DNA of 36,956 nucleotides from contig NZ_JAQGNX010000158.1 in assembly GCF_028293835.1 (NCBI RefSeq), positions 1-36,956 of the forward strand, in the 5' to 3' direction. The stretch is from Pseudomonas sp. GTDB taxonomy: Bacteria; Pseudomonadota; Gammaproteobacteria; Pseudomonadales; Pseudomonadaceae. The notes below the pieces were generated by a model that made no database searches, was not told where the DNA came from, and saw nothing but the letters and a program-made list of their open reading frames with translations. Positions 8,271 to 18,077 of the stretch are shown here, one piece after another; positions within the stretch are counted from its first letter, which is position 1; each line of letters opens with the position of its first letter. A program made the translations under genes and the position numbers.

Positions 8271-9449
8271 TCAAACAAACTGCGCAGCCGCGTATGCCGA
8301 AGCCCAGGCCCATTGGAAATTGAAACCGCCCAAATGACCGCTGACGTCCAGCACCTCACCGATGAAATACAGCCCCGGTGATTTCAGCGATTCCATGGTT
8401 TTGGACGAGACTTCTCGGGTGTCGATGCCGCCCAGGGTGACTTCCGCGGTGCGATAGCCTTCGGTGCCAGCGGGCACCACTTGCCAGCAAGCAAGCTTTT
8501 CGGCGACGTCGGTAAGTTCTGCCGGGGTGTATTGCTTCATCGGCTTTGAGACGAACCAATGTTCGGCAATCAAGTTAGCCATCTTCTTGGTGAAGATTTC
8601 GCCGAGCAGGGTCTTCAGTTCGCTGTTGGGGCGTTCGGCTTGCTGTTGCAGTAGCCATTCAGGTACATCGTGATCCGGCATGAGATTAATCTCGACCGCT
8701 TCGCCGGGATGCCAGAACGATGAAATCTGCAAAATCGCCGGGCCGCTCAAGCCACGGTGAGTGAACAAAATGTTTTCGCGAAAGCTGATGTCGTTACAGC
8801 TGACCAGGCAATCCACTGATGTTCCGGACAGTTCAGTGCACAACTCTTTGAGCTGATCGGTAATGGTGAATGGCACCAGCCCGGCCCGGGTCGGCAGCAG
8901 CGTGTGGCCGAATTGCTTGCCAACCTGATAGCCGAAGCCGGTGGCGCCCAGGGTGGGGATAGAAAGCCCGCCCGTGGCGATTACCAATGACTGGCAATCC
9001 AAGGCGCCCAGGGTCGTGCCGAGGCTGTAGCCGTCGTCAGTTTTTTCGATGTTTTGCACCGATGTGTCCAAGTGCAGGCTAACACCGGCTTGTTCGCATT
9101 CGCTGAGCAGCAGCTCGAGGATGTCGCTGGATTTGTTGTCGCAAAACAGCTGTCCGAGTTTTTTCTCGTGGTACGCCACGCCATGCTTGGCGACCAAAGC
9201 GATGAAGTCCCATTGGGTGTAACGCGCCAGCGCGGATTTGCAAAAATGCGGGTTTTGCGAGAGGAAGTTGCCAGGCCCGGTGTACATATTGGTGAAGTTG
9301 CAGCGTCCACCACCGGACATGAGGATTTTTTTGCCGGCCTTGTTCGCGTGATCAATCAACATCACCTTGCGTCCGCGATTGGCGGCCGTGAGGGCGCACA
9401 TCAAACCTGCGGCGCCAGCGCCGATGATCACAACGTCAGTAACGGGCAA
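8271..9449 (-). CDS. HI0933/YhiN family NAD(P)/FAD-dependent oxidoreductase
   Basis: A 392-residue flavoprotein. The N-terminal Rossmann motif is VVIIGAGAAGLMCA, with the acidic residue of LIDHANKAGKKILMSGGGRCNFTN. The SGGGRCNFTN block is the signature of this family. GEVLDVSGHLGGFNFQWAWASA near the C-terminus completes the FAD site. The reaction is unknown for the family. The start codon is TTG at 9447-9449, with AGGA about 7 bases upstream. There is no ATG before the GxGxxG motif, and the upstream frame is closed by a stop 24 bases before the TTG. Confidence 0.87.
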   Translation of the reverse strand: MPVTDVVIIGAGAAGLMCALTAANRGRKVMLIDHANKAGKKILMSGGGRCNFTNMYTGPGNFLSQNPHFCKSALARYTQWDFIALVAKHGVAYHEKKLGQLFCDNKSSDILELLLSECEQAGVSLHLDTSVQNIEKTDDGYSLGTTLGALDCQSLVIATGGLSIPTLGATGFGYQVGKQFGHTLLPTRAGLVPFTITDQLKELCTELSGTSVDCLVSCNDISFRENILFTHRGLSGPAILQISSFWHPGEAVEINLMPDHDVPEWLLQQQAERPNSELKTLLGEIFTKKMANLIAEHWFVSKPMKQYTPAELTDVAEKLACWQVVPAGTEGYRTAEVTLGGIDTREVSSKTMESLKSPGLYFIGEVLDVSGHLGGFNFQWAWASAYAAAQFV

Positions 9450-9505
9450 AACGGAATCCTCGGGTAACGGTTAAATCTTCAGCAGAGGGGTGGAAACGAA
9501 ACTCA

Positions 9506-9582
9506 CCTGTAGGAGCCAATGTGTTGGCGAGGCGGCCTGACAAATCACATCGAGCTCTCGCCAACACGTTGGCTCCTACAGG
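9506..9582. repeat. REP inverted pair (REPIN-like)
   Basis: Left arm CCTGTAGGAGCCAATGTG continues to 9531. The right arm, 9557-9582, is its complement with one mismatch over 26 bases. The pair lies between dbpA (stop 4 bases away) and the HI0933-type gene and could fold into a long hairpin at the 3' end of dbpA mRNA. Confidence 0.85.
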
Positions 9583-9585
9583 CGC

Positions 9586-10965
9586 CTACAAAATCCGAAC
9601 CCGCAGTGAGCGGCCTTTGATTTTGCCGTTGTTCAAACGCTCCAGGGCTTGCATGGCCACGACGCTTTCGACGGCAACATAGGCCTGGAAATCGAAAATG
9701 GCGATTTTGCCGACCTGGGTGCCGGGAATGCCAGCGTCACCGGTCAATGCGCCAAGAATATCGCCAGGGCGAACCTTGTCTTTACGGCCCGCGCCAATCA
9801 CCAGCGTGGTCATGGTCGGCTGCAGCGGTGCACCGCCTTTGCTTTTCAGTTCGTCCAGTTGTTCCCACTTCAGCGGCGTTTTCTGAACCTCTTCGATGGC
9901 CCGGGCGCGGTGCGCTTCGGACGGCGCAACCAGGCTGATCGCCAGACCCTTCTCACCGGCACGACCGGTACGGCCTACACGGTGAATGTGCATTTCCGAA
10001 TCACGCGCCAGTTCGACGTTAAGCACCATGTCCAAGGCATCAATGTCCAAACCGCGAGCCGCGACATCGGTGGCAACCAATACCGAGGTGCTGCGGTTGG
10101 AGAACATCGCCAGCACTTGATCGCGGTCGCGCTGTTCCAGATCGCCATGCAGGCCGACCGCGGAAATGCCCTTGGCGGTCAGGTGATCGACCACTTCCTG
10201 GCACTGCTGCTTGGTGAAGCAGAACGCAACGCACGACTGCGGACGGAAATGGCCAAGCACTTTAACCACGGCGCTAAGGCGATCTTCCGGGGTGATTTCA
10301 TAGAAGTGCTGCTCGATCTGGCTGTCGGCGTGCAGGGCCTCGACCTTGACGGTTTGCGGGTCACGCATGAACTTCGACGACAGCTGCTTGATACCGGTTG
10401 GGTAGGTCGCCGAAAACAGCAAGGTCTGACGCTTTTTCGGCGTCTGCTCAATGATGTTTTCAATGGAGTCGTAGAAACCCATGTCCAGCATGCGGTCGGC
10501 TTCATCGAGGATCAGCGTGTTCAGGCCGTCCAATACCAGCGAGCCTTTGCGCAAATGCTGCTGAATGCGCCCCGGCGTGCCGACGATGATGTGCGCGCCG
10601 TGCTCCAGCGAGCCGATCTGCGGGCCGAACGAGACGCCGCCGCACAAGGTCAGGACCTTGATGTTGTCTTCAGAGCGGGCCAGGCGACGAATTTCCTTGG
10701 CCACCTGGTCAGCCAGCTCACGGGTCGGACACAGCACCAATGCCTGGCAACCGAAGAAGCGCGGGTTGATCGGGTTGAGCAAGCCAATGCCGAACGCAGC
10801 GGTCTTGCCACTGCCGGTCTTGGCCTGGGCAATCAGGTCCATCCCCTTGAGAATCACCGGCAGGCTCTGCGCCTGAATCGGCGTCATTTCGGCGTAACCA
10901 AGGGACTCCAGGTTAGCCAACATGGGTGCGGAAAGAGGCAGTGAGTTAAAAGCGGTGCTAGTCAC
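9586..10965 (-). CDS. dbpA: ATP-dependent RNA helicase DbpA
   Basis: A DEAD-box helicase of about 459 residues that acts in 50S ribosome assembly at hairpin 92 of 23S rRNA. Motifs in order: Q motif (GYAEMTPIQAQSLP), motif I AQAKTGSGKT, Ia PTRELADQ, Ib TPGRI, motif II DEAD (LILDEADRMLDMGF), III SAT, IV CVAFCFTK, V ATDVAARGLDI, VI HRVGRTGRAG. The C-terminal domain of about 75 residues (KDKVRPGDILGALTGDAGI...GRSLRVRIL) is the DbpA RNA-binding module that targets 23S rRNA, which separates it from RhlE/SrmB. Start: a GTG at 10963-10965 (giving MTSTAFNSLPL, with AGG about 8 bases upstream) is preferred. A TTG at 10980 in the same frame would add five residues. Confidence 0.93.
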   Translation of the reverse strand: MTSTAFNSLPLSAPMLANLESLGYAEMTPIQAQSLPVILKGMDLIAQAKTGSGKTAAFGIGLLNPINPRFFGCQALVLCPTRELADQVAKEIRRLARSEDNIKVLTLCGGVSFGPQIGSLEHGAHIIVGTPGRIQQHLRKGSLVLDGLNTLILDEADRMLDMGFYDSIENIIEQTPKKRQTLLFSATYPTGIKQLSSKFMRDPQTVKVEALHADSQIEQHFYEITPEDRLSAVVKVLGHFRPQSCVAFCFTKQQCQEVVDHLTAKGISAVGLHGDLEQRDRDQVLAMFSNRSTSVLVATDVAARGLDIDALDMVLNVELARDSEMHIHRVGRTGRAGEKGLAISLVAPSEAHRARAIEEVQKTPLKWEQLDELKSKGGAPLQPTMTTLVIGAGRKDKVRPGDILGALTGDAGIPGTQVGKIAIFDFQAYVAVESVVAMQALERLNNGKIKGRSLRVRIL

Positions 10966-11019
10966 GGGACGGGCCTGCAAAACAAAATGTCGCGCAGTGT
11001 ATCAGGTCGCAGCCCCGCC

Positions 11020-12450
11020 TTAGTGTTGGATATCGGGTTCCGGACGAGGAACACTGCGCTTTTCCTTGGGTGATAATTGCAGGAAAATCCCGGCCGCCAG
11101 CATCGACAGCACGCCCACGCTGAGAAACGTCAGCTGAAATGCAGCCAATACGCCGCTTACTTCGCCGGTATTTACGTCATCGGTGAAGCCGCCAAGCAAT
11201 GCCGCAGCGCACGCCACACCAAGGCTCAAGGACAATTGCGCCACCACCGACAACAGGCTGTTACCGCTGGCCGCGCTGTCGTCATCGAGATCGATCAGGG
11301 TCACGGCGTTCATAGCTGTGAACTGCAACGAGTTGACCGCGCCCATCAGGCCAAGATGGATCAGCAGCAACCAATATGGCGTTCCACCGTCCACCAGGGA
11401 CAGGCTGGCGAGGAGGATGCCAAGCAATAGCGTGTTGCTGGTCAGTACGACCCGATAACCCAGGCGTTCGATCAGCGGCCGCGCCAATGACTTGGAAATC
11501 ATTGCCGCCACTGCCAACGGGATCATGCTCATCCCCGCTTTGGACGGTGAATAACCTAATGCCACTTGCAACAATAACGGCACCAAAAAGGGCAGGGCGC
11601 CGCTGCCCAGACGTGCGAACAGGTTGCCAAATATCCCCACCGCAAACGATCGGATGCGAAATAGCGACGGCCCGAACAGCGGATAACCGATATTCCCTGC
11701 CCGCAGCCAATAAGCCGCCAGACAGGCCAACCCGCCAAACAGCAGCAACACCACGCGCATGTGCGGAAGGTGCAATTCGCCCAGCCCTTCGAGCGCAATA
11801 GTGATCAGCACCATGGAAGCACCAAACAGCACAAAACCTACGCCGTCGAAACGCGTTCGGGCGCCGCCGGGCAAGTCCGGCACCAGTGCATTGACTGCAT
11901 AGCAACCAATCAAACCCACGGGAATATTGATCAAAAAAATCCAGTGCCAGCTCAGGTACTCCACCATCCAGCCGCCAACCGTCGGGCCCATCAACGGCCC
12001 GAGTAAACCCGGCACGGTGATGAAACTCATAATTCGCACCAGCTCCGACCGCGGGTAAGCGCGCAGCACTATCAAGCGCCCAATGGGCACCATCAATGCG
12101 CCGCCCAGCCCCTGAATCACCCGCGCTGCGACTAGAACCCCCAACGACCCGGACAGCGCGCACAGCAACGAACCGATGCTGAACAGTAAAATTGCGCCGA
12201 AGAAAATCCGCTTGATGCCGAACCGATCGGCGATCCAGCCCGAAGCCGGTATCAATAACGCCACCGTCAGCATGTACGCGATCACCACCGACTGCATGCG
12301 CAACGGGTCTTCATTCAACGACCGCGCCATGGCTGGCAAGGCGGTGTTGAGGATCGTGCCATCAAGGCTTTGCATGAAAAACGCGATGGCTACCACCCAC
12401 GGCAACCAGCGCAAGGTTCGGGCATCCAGATTCTGAGTACTGGTCGGCAT
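11020..12450 (-). CDS. mdtD: DHA2-type MFS multidrug exporter, MdtD-like
   Basis: A 476-residue inner-membrane protein with about 14 hydrophobic segments. Major-facilitator motifs include GWIADRFGIKRIF (motif A), the LDGTILNTALPAM segment at the first helix typical of the EmrB/QacA family, and VIQGLGGALMVPIGRL and GPLMGPTVGGWMVEY (motif C-type antiporter signature). It is most like MdtD. Proton-driven drug or metabolite export is inferred. Its ATG lies 7 bases after the TldE-like stop, with AGGA close before it, so it is read as the last gene of the tldD-tldE-mdtD unit. dbpA follows 54 bases downstream of its stop. Confidence 0.85.
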   Translation of the reverse strand: MPTSTQNLDARTLRWLPWVVAIAFFMQSLDGTILNTALPAMARSLNEDPLRMQSVVIAYMLTVALLIPASGWIADRFGIKRIFFGAILLFSIGSLLCALSGSLGVLVAARVIQGLGGALMVPIGRLIVLRAYPRSELVRIMSFITVPGLLGPLMGPTVGGWMVEYLSWHWIFLINIPVGLIGCYAVNALVPDLPGGARTRFDGVGFVLFGASMVLITIALEGLGELHLPHMRVVLLLFGGLACLAAYWLRAGNIGYPLFGPSLFRIRSFAVGIFGNLFARLGSGALPFLVPLLLQVALGYSPSKAGMSMIPLAVAAMISKSLARPLIERLGYRVVLTSNTLLLGILLASLSLVDGGTPYWLLLIHLGLMGAVNSLQFTAMNAVTLIDLDDDSAASGNSLLSVVAQLSLSLGVACAAALLGGFTDDVNTGEVSGVLAAFQLTFLSVGVLSMLAAGIFLQLSPKEKRSVPRPEPDIQH

Positions 12451-12457
12451 AAGGTCC

Positions 12458-13792
12458 TTAAAGCGTGAGGGTCAAGCGGCTGATCAACGCACCCGGCAAC
12501 AGATTAGAAGCTGTTTGACGTTGACTATAGGTGCTGGCAGACAGAATCAGTTCCCTTTCGCTGGTCAGTGCTTCAAGCGCATTGCCGAGCAGGCTGTAGG
12601 CGCTGTCGTCGAAACGCATGGTGCTGACCGGAGCCTGAATTTCGCCGTCCTCGACCCAGAACGTGGCGAAGCGGGTCATTCCGGTCAGGCGTGCGGCCGA
12701 TTGGTCAGAGAAGTTCAAATACCACAGGTTGCTGATGTACAGGCCGGTGCCCAACTGTTTGAGGATGTCTTTGAGCGCCAGAGTGCCGGCTGCCATGCTC
12801 AGTGCACTGGGCGATTCACCGCCGCCGGCGCCGTTGGCAGTCAAGCCGTATTCGGCGGCACTGCGCGAGCCGACCATTCGTTGGTGGGCGCGGCCTTTGC
12901 TGACCAGTGAGAGGTCCCGGCGCGGATAACCCTCGCCAGAAAAAGCTGGCGATAACGACCCTGTGATTTGCTCATTCAGGTTCACCAGCGGGCTGAGTTC
13001 CGCGTCGCCGTTGTACAGGCGTTGCAAGGGGCTGGTTTTGCTGGCGATTGAGTCAGCGGAGAAACCGCCCCAGCACAGCAAGCCGAGCACCTCTTCAAGC
13101 GCGGCAGGGGCCAGGTAGGCGCGGTATTGGCCAGGCGCCAATGCGTGCAAGGGGCGGCCGAGAAATTCCAATTGCTCCCGGGCTTGCTGGAAACGGTGGG
13201 CGAACGCTTCATCGCTCCAGTCATGTCCGGCATAGCTCGCTTTTACTGCCTCGCCATTAGCGTGAAACAGGCTCCAGTCGAAGTTGAAGCTGTTGGCCTG
13301 ATGCCAACCCAGCGCACCCCAGGAACTGGCAAAGCCCCGGTACAGCGGGCCAGCGGCATAAAACCCCACCAAATCCAGACCGTCGGCCAACTGGCTGATC
13401 TGTGCCAGTACGTGTGCGCTGTCCGGCAATGGCTGGTCTTGAATATTGCTGATCTGCCAGTTTTCAGTGTTTGGCAGCAAATACGGGTCTTGTGGCAGCA
13501 ACACCAGTATTTCGCGCAATTGCTGCAGCGCTGCGCCCAAACGGGCTTGATCGACCTCGGCATCGCCAGACAACGTCAGATGCAAGTCAGCATGACGGCC
13601 GTCGTTGATCAGTTTGAAGTTGAGGCTGGCTTGCTGCACCTGGCCGGCCTGGCGCACTTTGGCGTGGTTGAAACGGATGAATTCCGACGCCTCGGCGTTG
13701 TAGGCCAAGGAGAACGCTTCCGGGACGACAATCGCAACCCGCAGCCATTCCACCAGTGCTGCGAACTGTTGTTGCTGGGTGAGGTGTTCCAT
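12458..13792 (-). CDS. TldE/PmbA-like partner of a TldD-type metalloprotease
   Basis: A 444-residue protein of the TldD/PmbA (U62) family without the HExxxH zinc motif, as expected for the non-catalytic TldE subunit. C-terminal family signs are GYPRRDLSLVSKGR, LGTGLYISNLWYLNF and TGMTRFATFWVEDGEI. TldD/TldE heterodimers form a barrel-enclosed protease that digests unstructured peptides, for example microcin B17 precursor and CcdA in E. coli. The true start is the ATG at 13790-13792, overlapping the upstream TGA by one base (TGATG), with GGAGGGG about 8 bases before it. The TTG three bases earlier is not needed. It is translationally coupled to the TldD-like gene. Confidence 0.85.
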   Translation of the reverse strand: MEHLTQQQQFAALVEWLRVAIVVPEAFSLAYNAEASEFIRFNHAKVRQAGQVQQASLNFKLINDGRHADLHLTLSGDAEVDQARLGAALQQLREILVLLPQDPYLLPNTENWQISNIQDQPLPDSAHVLAQISQLADGLDLVGFYAAGPLYRGFASSWGALGWHQANSFNFDWSLFHANGEAVKASYAGHDWSDEAFAHRFQQAREQLEFLGRPLHALAPGQYRAYLAPAALEEVLGLLCWGGFSADSIASKTSPLQRLYNGDAELSPLVNLNEQITGSLSPAFSGEGYPRRDLSLVSKGRAHQRMVGSRSAAEYGLTANGAGGGESPSALSMAAGTLALKDILKQLGTGLYISNLWYLNFSDQSAARLTGMTRFATFWVEDGEIQAPVSTMRFDDSAYSLLGNALEALTSERELILSASTYSQRQTASNLLPGALISRLTLTL

Positions 13793-15234
13793 CAAGCGTC
13801 CCCTCCGAATACATCGACCTGCGAAAACACGCAGGCGGGTGAGGCGTGACCCACGCGTACTACCTGGTTGGGTTCGCCTTTACCGCAATTGGGGGTGCCG
13901 AGCACCTTGAAGGTACTGGCATCGCCCACGGCACTGAGGTTGCGCCAGAACTGCGCTGAGATAGCCCGATAGTTCGGGTTCTTTACCACGCCTTTGAGTT
14001 CGCCGTTCTCGATCAATTGTCCCCATTCGCAGCCGAACTGGAATTTATTGCGCGCATCATCGATGGACCATGAACGGTTGGTTGACATCATGATGCCGTG
14101 CTCGATATTGCCGATCAGGTGCTCCAGAGTCCGGTCGCCAGGTTCGATATTCAAATTGGCCATGCGGTCGATGGGCGGGCGGTTCCAGCTGCACGCGCGG
14201 CTGTTGGCGACGCCATCCATACCCGCTCGGTATTGCGACAGCGCGCCGCCCAGTGGGCGTTCCAGGATCCCGTCACGGATCAAAAACTGCTTGCTGGCGG
14301 GCGTGCCATCGTCGTCATGGCTGTAGCTCGCCAACTGTTCCGGGATCGACGGATCGAAGGTTACGTTAAGCAATCTGGAGCCGTACTGCAGGCTGCCGAA
14401 ATCAGTGGTTTTGACGAAACTGGTGCCAGCATAATTGCGCTCGTCACCGAGAATCCGGTCCAGCTCCAGCGGGTGGCCGATGGATTCGTGAATTTGCAGG
14501 ACCATTTGATCCGGGGTCAGCAACAGGTCCAATGGACCCGATGGGGTGTTCGGCGCCATGATCAATTGCAGCGCCTGATCAGCGACTTGAGTGGCTGCAC
14601 CGATCAAACCGCAGTTGCTGATGACTTCCACGCCGCCTTGCTGGCCGAAGTTGTCGCGACCCAGGCTTCGGGTCTGGCTGTCGGTGCCGTCGTACGCGGT
14701 GACGCTCATGCCCGGATAGACATAGCGCTGCGACTGACGAATCTCGGCGCCAGCGGTGTTCAGGTAAATCTGTTCGACGTTTTCCAGGCCAAGGCTGACT
14801 TGCCAGCTCGACAGGCGTTTGTCGCGGGGTACCGCTGACGACTCGCTGGACAGCAGTTGGTAGCAATCGCCCAGCGAAGGGAACGCTTGCTCCAGATTCG
14901 GCGACAGGTAATCGGCGCGGCTGGTGGAGACCGGCTGATCGCGCAGGTCCAGCAGGGCGTAAGGCGCTAGACGCCGGGCATGCTGCTCGGCTTGTTCGAG
15001 GGCCGCTTGCAGCCCGCGTTGCGAGAGGTCGTTGGTGGCGGCATAGGCTTCGACGCCGTTGATGCGAACGGTCAGCATCGCGCCTTCATCAGTGCTCAAG
15101 TGCGGCGGTTCGGCAACGTTCTTGCGCACGGACAAGTGTTGGCTGGTTTGTCGGACGTAACGCAGGGAGAAAAAATCGGCAGGGCTGCGCAGAGCGCTAA
15201 ACCGCTGCTTGAGCTGAGCAGAGAAATCGAACAT
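13792..15234 (-). CDS. TldD-like zinc metalloprotease subunit
   Basis: A 480-residue U62-family protease. The zinc site HESIGH is at residues 249-254 (QIHESIGHPLELDR), and the C-terminal Cys ligand is in TPNCGKGEPNQ (C450). GTSFVKTTDFGSLQYGS and SRACSWNRPPIDRMANLNIEPG are also family blocks. It forms the catalytic half of a TldD/TldE pair with the next gene. The ATG at 15232-15234 (MFDFSAQLKQ) has GGAG about 9 bases upstream. The longer frame to 15345 runs through a REP element and is rejected. This pair differs from the usual tldD-pmbA of cell-wall gene regions by being adjacent to each other and to an exporter. Confidence 0.87.
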   Translation of the reverse strand: MFDFSAQLKQRFSALRSPADFFSLRYVRQTSQHLSVRKNVAEPPHLSTDEGAMLTVRINGVEAYAATNDLSQRGLQAALEQAEQHARRLAPYALLDLRDQPVSTSRADYLSPNLEQAFPSLGDCYQLLSSESSAVPRDKRLSSWQVSLGLENVEQIYLNTAGAEIRQSQRYVYPGMSVTAYDGTDSQTRSLGRDNFGQQGGVEVISNCGLIGAATQVADQALQLIMAPNTPSGPLDLLLTPDQMVLQIHESIGHPLELDRILGDERNYAGTSFVKTTDFGSLQYGSRLLNVTFDPSIPEQLASYSHDDDGTPASKQFLIRDGILERPLGGALSQYRAGMDGVANSRACSWNRPPIDRMANLNIEPGDRTLEHLIGNIEHGIMMSTNRSWSIDDARNKFQFGCEWGQLIENGELKGVVKNPNYRAISAQFWRNLSAVGDASTFKVLGTPNCGKGEPNQVVRVGHASPACVFSQVDVFGGDA

Positions 15235-15283
15235 GCACAATGGCTCCATCGAGTGGGCGGCGTTTCCGCGGAACATAATCCCC

Positions 15284-15358
15284 TTGCAGGAGCCAACTTG
15301 TCGGCCAGGCAAGCGATGCGGTCTGTCTGACCGCCTCGCCAACAAGTTGTCTCCTACG
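15284..15358. repeat. Degenerate REP inverted pair
   Basis: TTGCAGGAGCCAACTTGTCGG on the left and its near-complement GCCAACAAGTTGTCTCCTAC on the right bracket about 30 bases. Several mismatches. It lies in the leader between the RraA-family gene and the TldD-like gene. Confidence 0.7.
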
Positions 15359-15369
15359 GAAATCCGGGA

Positions 15370-16065
15370 TTAAACCGGGCAACCCTTGCTGCGCAGAATC
15401 GCATCAAAACGATCCGGGTCTAATGTGCCGGCTTCGATGGCCGCCAACGTCGCTTGTTCACGGGCCAGCAAATCATTGCAGCGAATCAGTAGCTCTGGCA
15501 GTTCGGCGCGGGCGGCGGCGACTACGCCATCGCCGTCGCCAATCATCAGGTCACCGGGCATTACCAACATGCCTGCGCAGGAAATCGGTACGTTGATTTC
15601 GCCGCCGCCGTCAGTGCTAGGTCCGCGATGTACGCCGCCAATGGCATACGCTGGAAGTTCGCCGGTCAGCCATTCATCAAGATCGCGCAACGCGCCGTTG
15701 ATCACCACACCAACGATGCCAGCCTTGAGGGCCATGGCACGCATGATGCCGCCGAACACTGCGCGAGTCAGGTCGGCGCTGCCGTCGATGACCAGTACGT
15801 CGCCAGGGCGGGCCATTTGCATGGCCTTGAGAATCATCAGGTTGTCGCCAGGACGAACCCGAACGGTCAGGGCGCTGCCGAGCATTGGCGCATTACCGTG
15901 AAAGGCTTTGAGTCCCAGGCCGCCCACGTTGCGGCCCAGACAATCGCTGACCGCTGCGGCGGGAATTTTGCTAAAGGCGTGAAGCCATTTCGGGTCGAGG
16001 GGTTCAGCGTTTGGATTGATCAAATAGCCGGTGGGCCATGTGCTCGAAGACACTACATCAAACAT
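15370..16065 (-). CDS. RraA-family (demethylmenaquinone methyltransferase-like) protein
   Basis: A 231-residue protein of the RraA / HMG-CHA aldolase superfamily. The core signs are AAAVSDCLGR, PGDVLVIDGSADLTRAVFGGIM and GVVINGALRDLDEW; the RD in NGALRD follows the GG-containing segment as in the metal-dependent pyruvate aldolases. GGEINVPISCAGMLVMPGDLMIGDGDGVV is the family's C-terminal block. It may act as a 4-hydroxy-4-methyl-2-oxoglutarate-type aldolase or as an RNase E regulator-like protein; the sequence does not decide. The ATG at 16063-16065 has GAGG 7 bases upstream, so the longer frame to 16152 is rejected. Confidence 0.82.
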   Translation of the reverse strand: MFDVVSSSTWPTGYLINPNAEPLDPKWLHAFSKIPAAAVSDCLGRNVGGLGLKAFHGNAPMLGSALTVRVRPGDNLMILKAMQMARPGDVLVIDGSADLTRAVFGGIMRAMALKAGIVGVVINGALRDLDEWLTGELPAYAIGGVHRGPSTDGGGEINVPISCAGMLVMPGDLMIGDGDGVVAAARAELPELLIRCNDLLAREQATLAAIEAGTLDPDRFDAILRSKGCPV

Positions 16066-16224
16066 GAGAAAGCCTCGTGGCCAGTCATTGCCGGCTTGTC
16101 GGTTAGAGCGGGGGTGATCGTTTGCGTCGCAATAGAGTAGGCCTGCGCCCAAGTGGGATCAAGCGCGGTCAGGTGAGGCAATAGTCTATGAGGTGTGTGG
16201 GATACACCAATCCTGTTGATACCG

Positions 16225-16292
16225 TCTTGTTGGCGATGGGTTTAGCACGGTGTGTCTGGTATATCGCCTCGCCAACAAGTTGGATCCTACAG
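16225..16292. repeat. Degenerate REP pair downstream of betA
   Basis: CTTGTTGGCGA on the left pairs with TCGCCAACAAG on the right. Only the right half keeps the outer part (TTGGATCCTACAG). It lies between betA and the RraA-family gene. Confidence 0.65.
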
Positions 16293-16309
16293 AGTGAGGG
16301 CATGTGTAG

Positions 16310-18013
16310 TTATTGAGCTGTACAACTCACTGCCCGCAACGGCTTGCCGCGCGCTGGCTTGTCGCCAGCCACGTAGTAATCAGCGGTGCTGCGCGGCAAT
16401 GGTGCGCGGCCACGGATCTTGTCGGCGATTTTCTCGGCGATCATGATGGTTGGCGCATTCAGATTGCCCGTAGTAATCAGCGGCATGATCGAAGCGTCGA
16501 CCACACGCAAACCCTGCAGCCCATGTACGCGACCTTCGCCATCGACCACGGCCATGTCGTCAGTGCCCATTTTGCATGAGCAGGACGGGTGAAACGCAGT
16601 CTCGGCGTGTTCACGCACAAACTGATCAAGTTGCTCGTCAGTCTGTATTTCAATGCCAGGGCTGATCTCGCGGCCACGGTACGGATCAAGTGCAGGCTGC
16701 TGCATGATTTCCCGAGTCAGGCGGATGCCATCGCGAAATTCCTGCCAGTCTTGTTCGGTGGACATGTAATTGAACAGGATGCTCGGGTACTCCCGTGGAT
16801 TCTTGGACTTCACTTGAACCCGTCCACGGCTTGGCGAGCGCATGGAACCCACGTGCGCTTGAAAGCCGTGCTCTTTCACGCCATTGCTGCCGTTGTAGTT
16901 AATCGCCACCGGCAAGAAGTGGTACTGAATATTCGGCCACTCGAACTCATCGCTGGAACGAATGAAGCCCCCCGCTTCGAACTGGTTGCTGGCGCCGATG
17001 CCCTTGCCGAGGAACATCCATTCAGCGCCGATGGCAGGCTGGTTCCAAAGCAACAGCGACGGATACAGCGACACCGGTTGGGTGCAGGCGTATTGCAAAT
17101 ACATTTCCAGATGGTCCTGGAGGTTTTGACCTACGCCAGGAAGGTCATGAACCACCGGAATATCCAGTTTGCTCAACAACTCGGCCGGGCCTACACCCGA
17201 GCGTTGCAGGATTTGTGGCGACGCAATTGCGCCGCTGCACAGCAACACTTCTTTGCGCGCTGTGGCTTCGATACGCGCGTCGCTGTCACCGACCAGGTAA
17301 GCCACGCCGACTGCGCGTTTACCCTCGAACAGAATCCGGTCGGTCAATGCGTGGGTAACGATGGTCAGCGTCGCTCGTTGTTTGGCCTGATCAAGATAGC
17401 CGCGAGCGGTGCTGGCACGACGGCCGTCTGGCGTCACCGTGCGGTCCATGGGACCAAAGCCTTCTTGCTGATACCCATTGAGATCGTCAGTGCGCGGGTA
17501 GCCGGCTTGTACGCCTGCTTCAACCATGGCGTGGAACAGCGGGTTGTTGCCCGCCTTGGGTGTCGTCACGCTGATCGGGCCATCGCCACCGTGGAAGTCG
17601 TTCGGGCCGATGTCACGGGTTTCGGCTTTACGAAAGTAAGGCAGGCAATCGAGGTAACTCCAGTTTTCCAGACCTGGATTTTTTGCCCAGCCGTCGTAGT
17701 CCATGGCGTTACCACGGATATAGCACATGCCATTGATCAACGAAGAGCCGCCAAGGCCCTTGCCACGACCACACTCCATGCGACGGTTATCCATGTGCGG
17801 TTCCGGGTCGGTTTCGTAGGCCCAATTGTAGCGACGGCCTTGTAGCGGAAACGCCAGTGCCGCCGGCATTTGCGTACGGAAATCGAGACGATAATCCGGG
17901 CCGCCTGCTTCCAGCAGCAGAACGGTGACGCCTGGGTCTTCAGTCAGACGGGTCGCCAGAGTGTTACCAGCAGAACCGGCACCGATGATGATGTAGTCAA
18001 ATTCTTGGGACAT
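16310..18013 (-). CDS. betA: Choline dehydrogenase BetA
   Basis: A 567-residue FAD-dependent GMC oxidoreductase that oxidises choline to betaine aldehyde at the inner membrane. It shows the ADP-binding motif [14 protein letters not shown] at the N-terminus and the GMC signature [22 protein letters not shown]. The catalytic His region is [18 protein letters not shown], and the C-terminal block is [20 protein letters not shown]. The ATG at 18011-18013 ([11 protein letters not shown]) is the start, since the frame further upstream has no coding character. It is the last gene of betI-betB-betA, 64 bases after betB. Confidence 0.95.
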   Translation of the reverse strand: MSQEFDYIIIGAGSAGNTLATRLTEDPGVTVLLLEAGGPDYRLDFRTQMPAALAFPLQGRRYNWAYETDPEPHMDNRRMECGRGKGLGGSSLINGMCYIRGNAMDYDGWAKNPGLENWSYLDCLPYFRKAETRDIGPNDFHGGDGPISVTTPKAGNNPLFHAMVEAGVQAGYPRTDDLNGYQQEGFGPMDRTVTPDGRRASTARGYLDQAKQRATLTIVTHALTDRILFEGKRAVGVAYLVGDSDARIEATARKEVLLCSGAIASPQILQRSGVGPAELLSKLDIPVVHDLPGVGQNLQDHLEMYLQYACTQPVSLYPSLLLWNQPAIGAEWMFLGKGIGASNQFEAGGFIRSSDEFEWPNIQYHFLPVAINYNGSNGVKEHGFQAHVGSMRSPSRGRVQVKSKNPREYPSILFNYMSTEQDWQEFRDGIRLTREIMQQPALDPYRGREISPGIEIQTDEQLDQFVREHAETAFHPSCSCKMGTDDMAVVDGEGRVHGLQGLRVVDASIMPLITTGNLNAPTIMIAEKIADKIRGRAPLPRSTADYYVAGDKPARGKPLRAVSCTAQ

Positions 18014-18077
18014 TAAATGCACCCTCAATGAATGGGTGGGGGTGAAAATCCTATTTTTCTGTAGGCGTCGGTACGGG

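Noticed and set aside
9649..10944. A 431-codon plus-strand open frame
   Set aside because: Antisense shadow of dbpA; the translated product has no recognisable family and no ribosome-binding site.
12458..15234. The two neighbouring U62-family genes as a duplication of one gene
   Set aside because: Only the upstream product has the HESIGH zinc motif, while the other has the TldE-type C-terminus; this is the normal heterodimer arrangement rather than a recent duplication.
16589..17845. A 418-codon plus-strand open frame
   Set aside because: Antisense shadow of betA, which has all choline dehydrogenase motifs.
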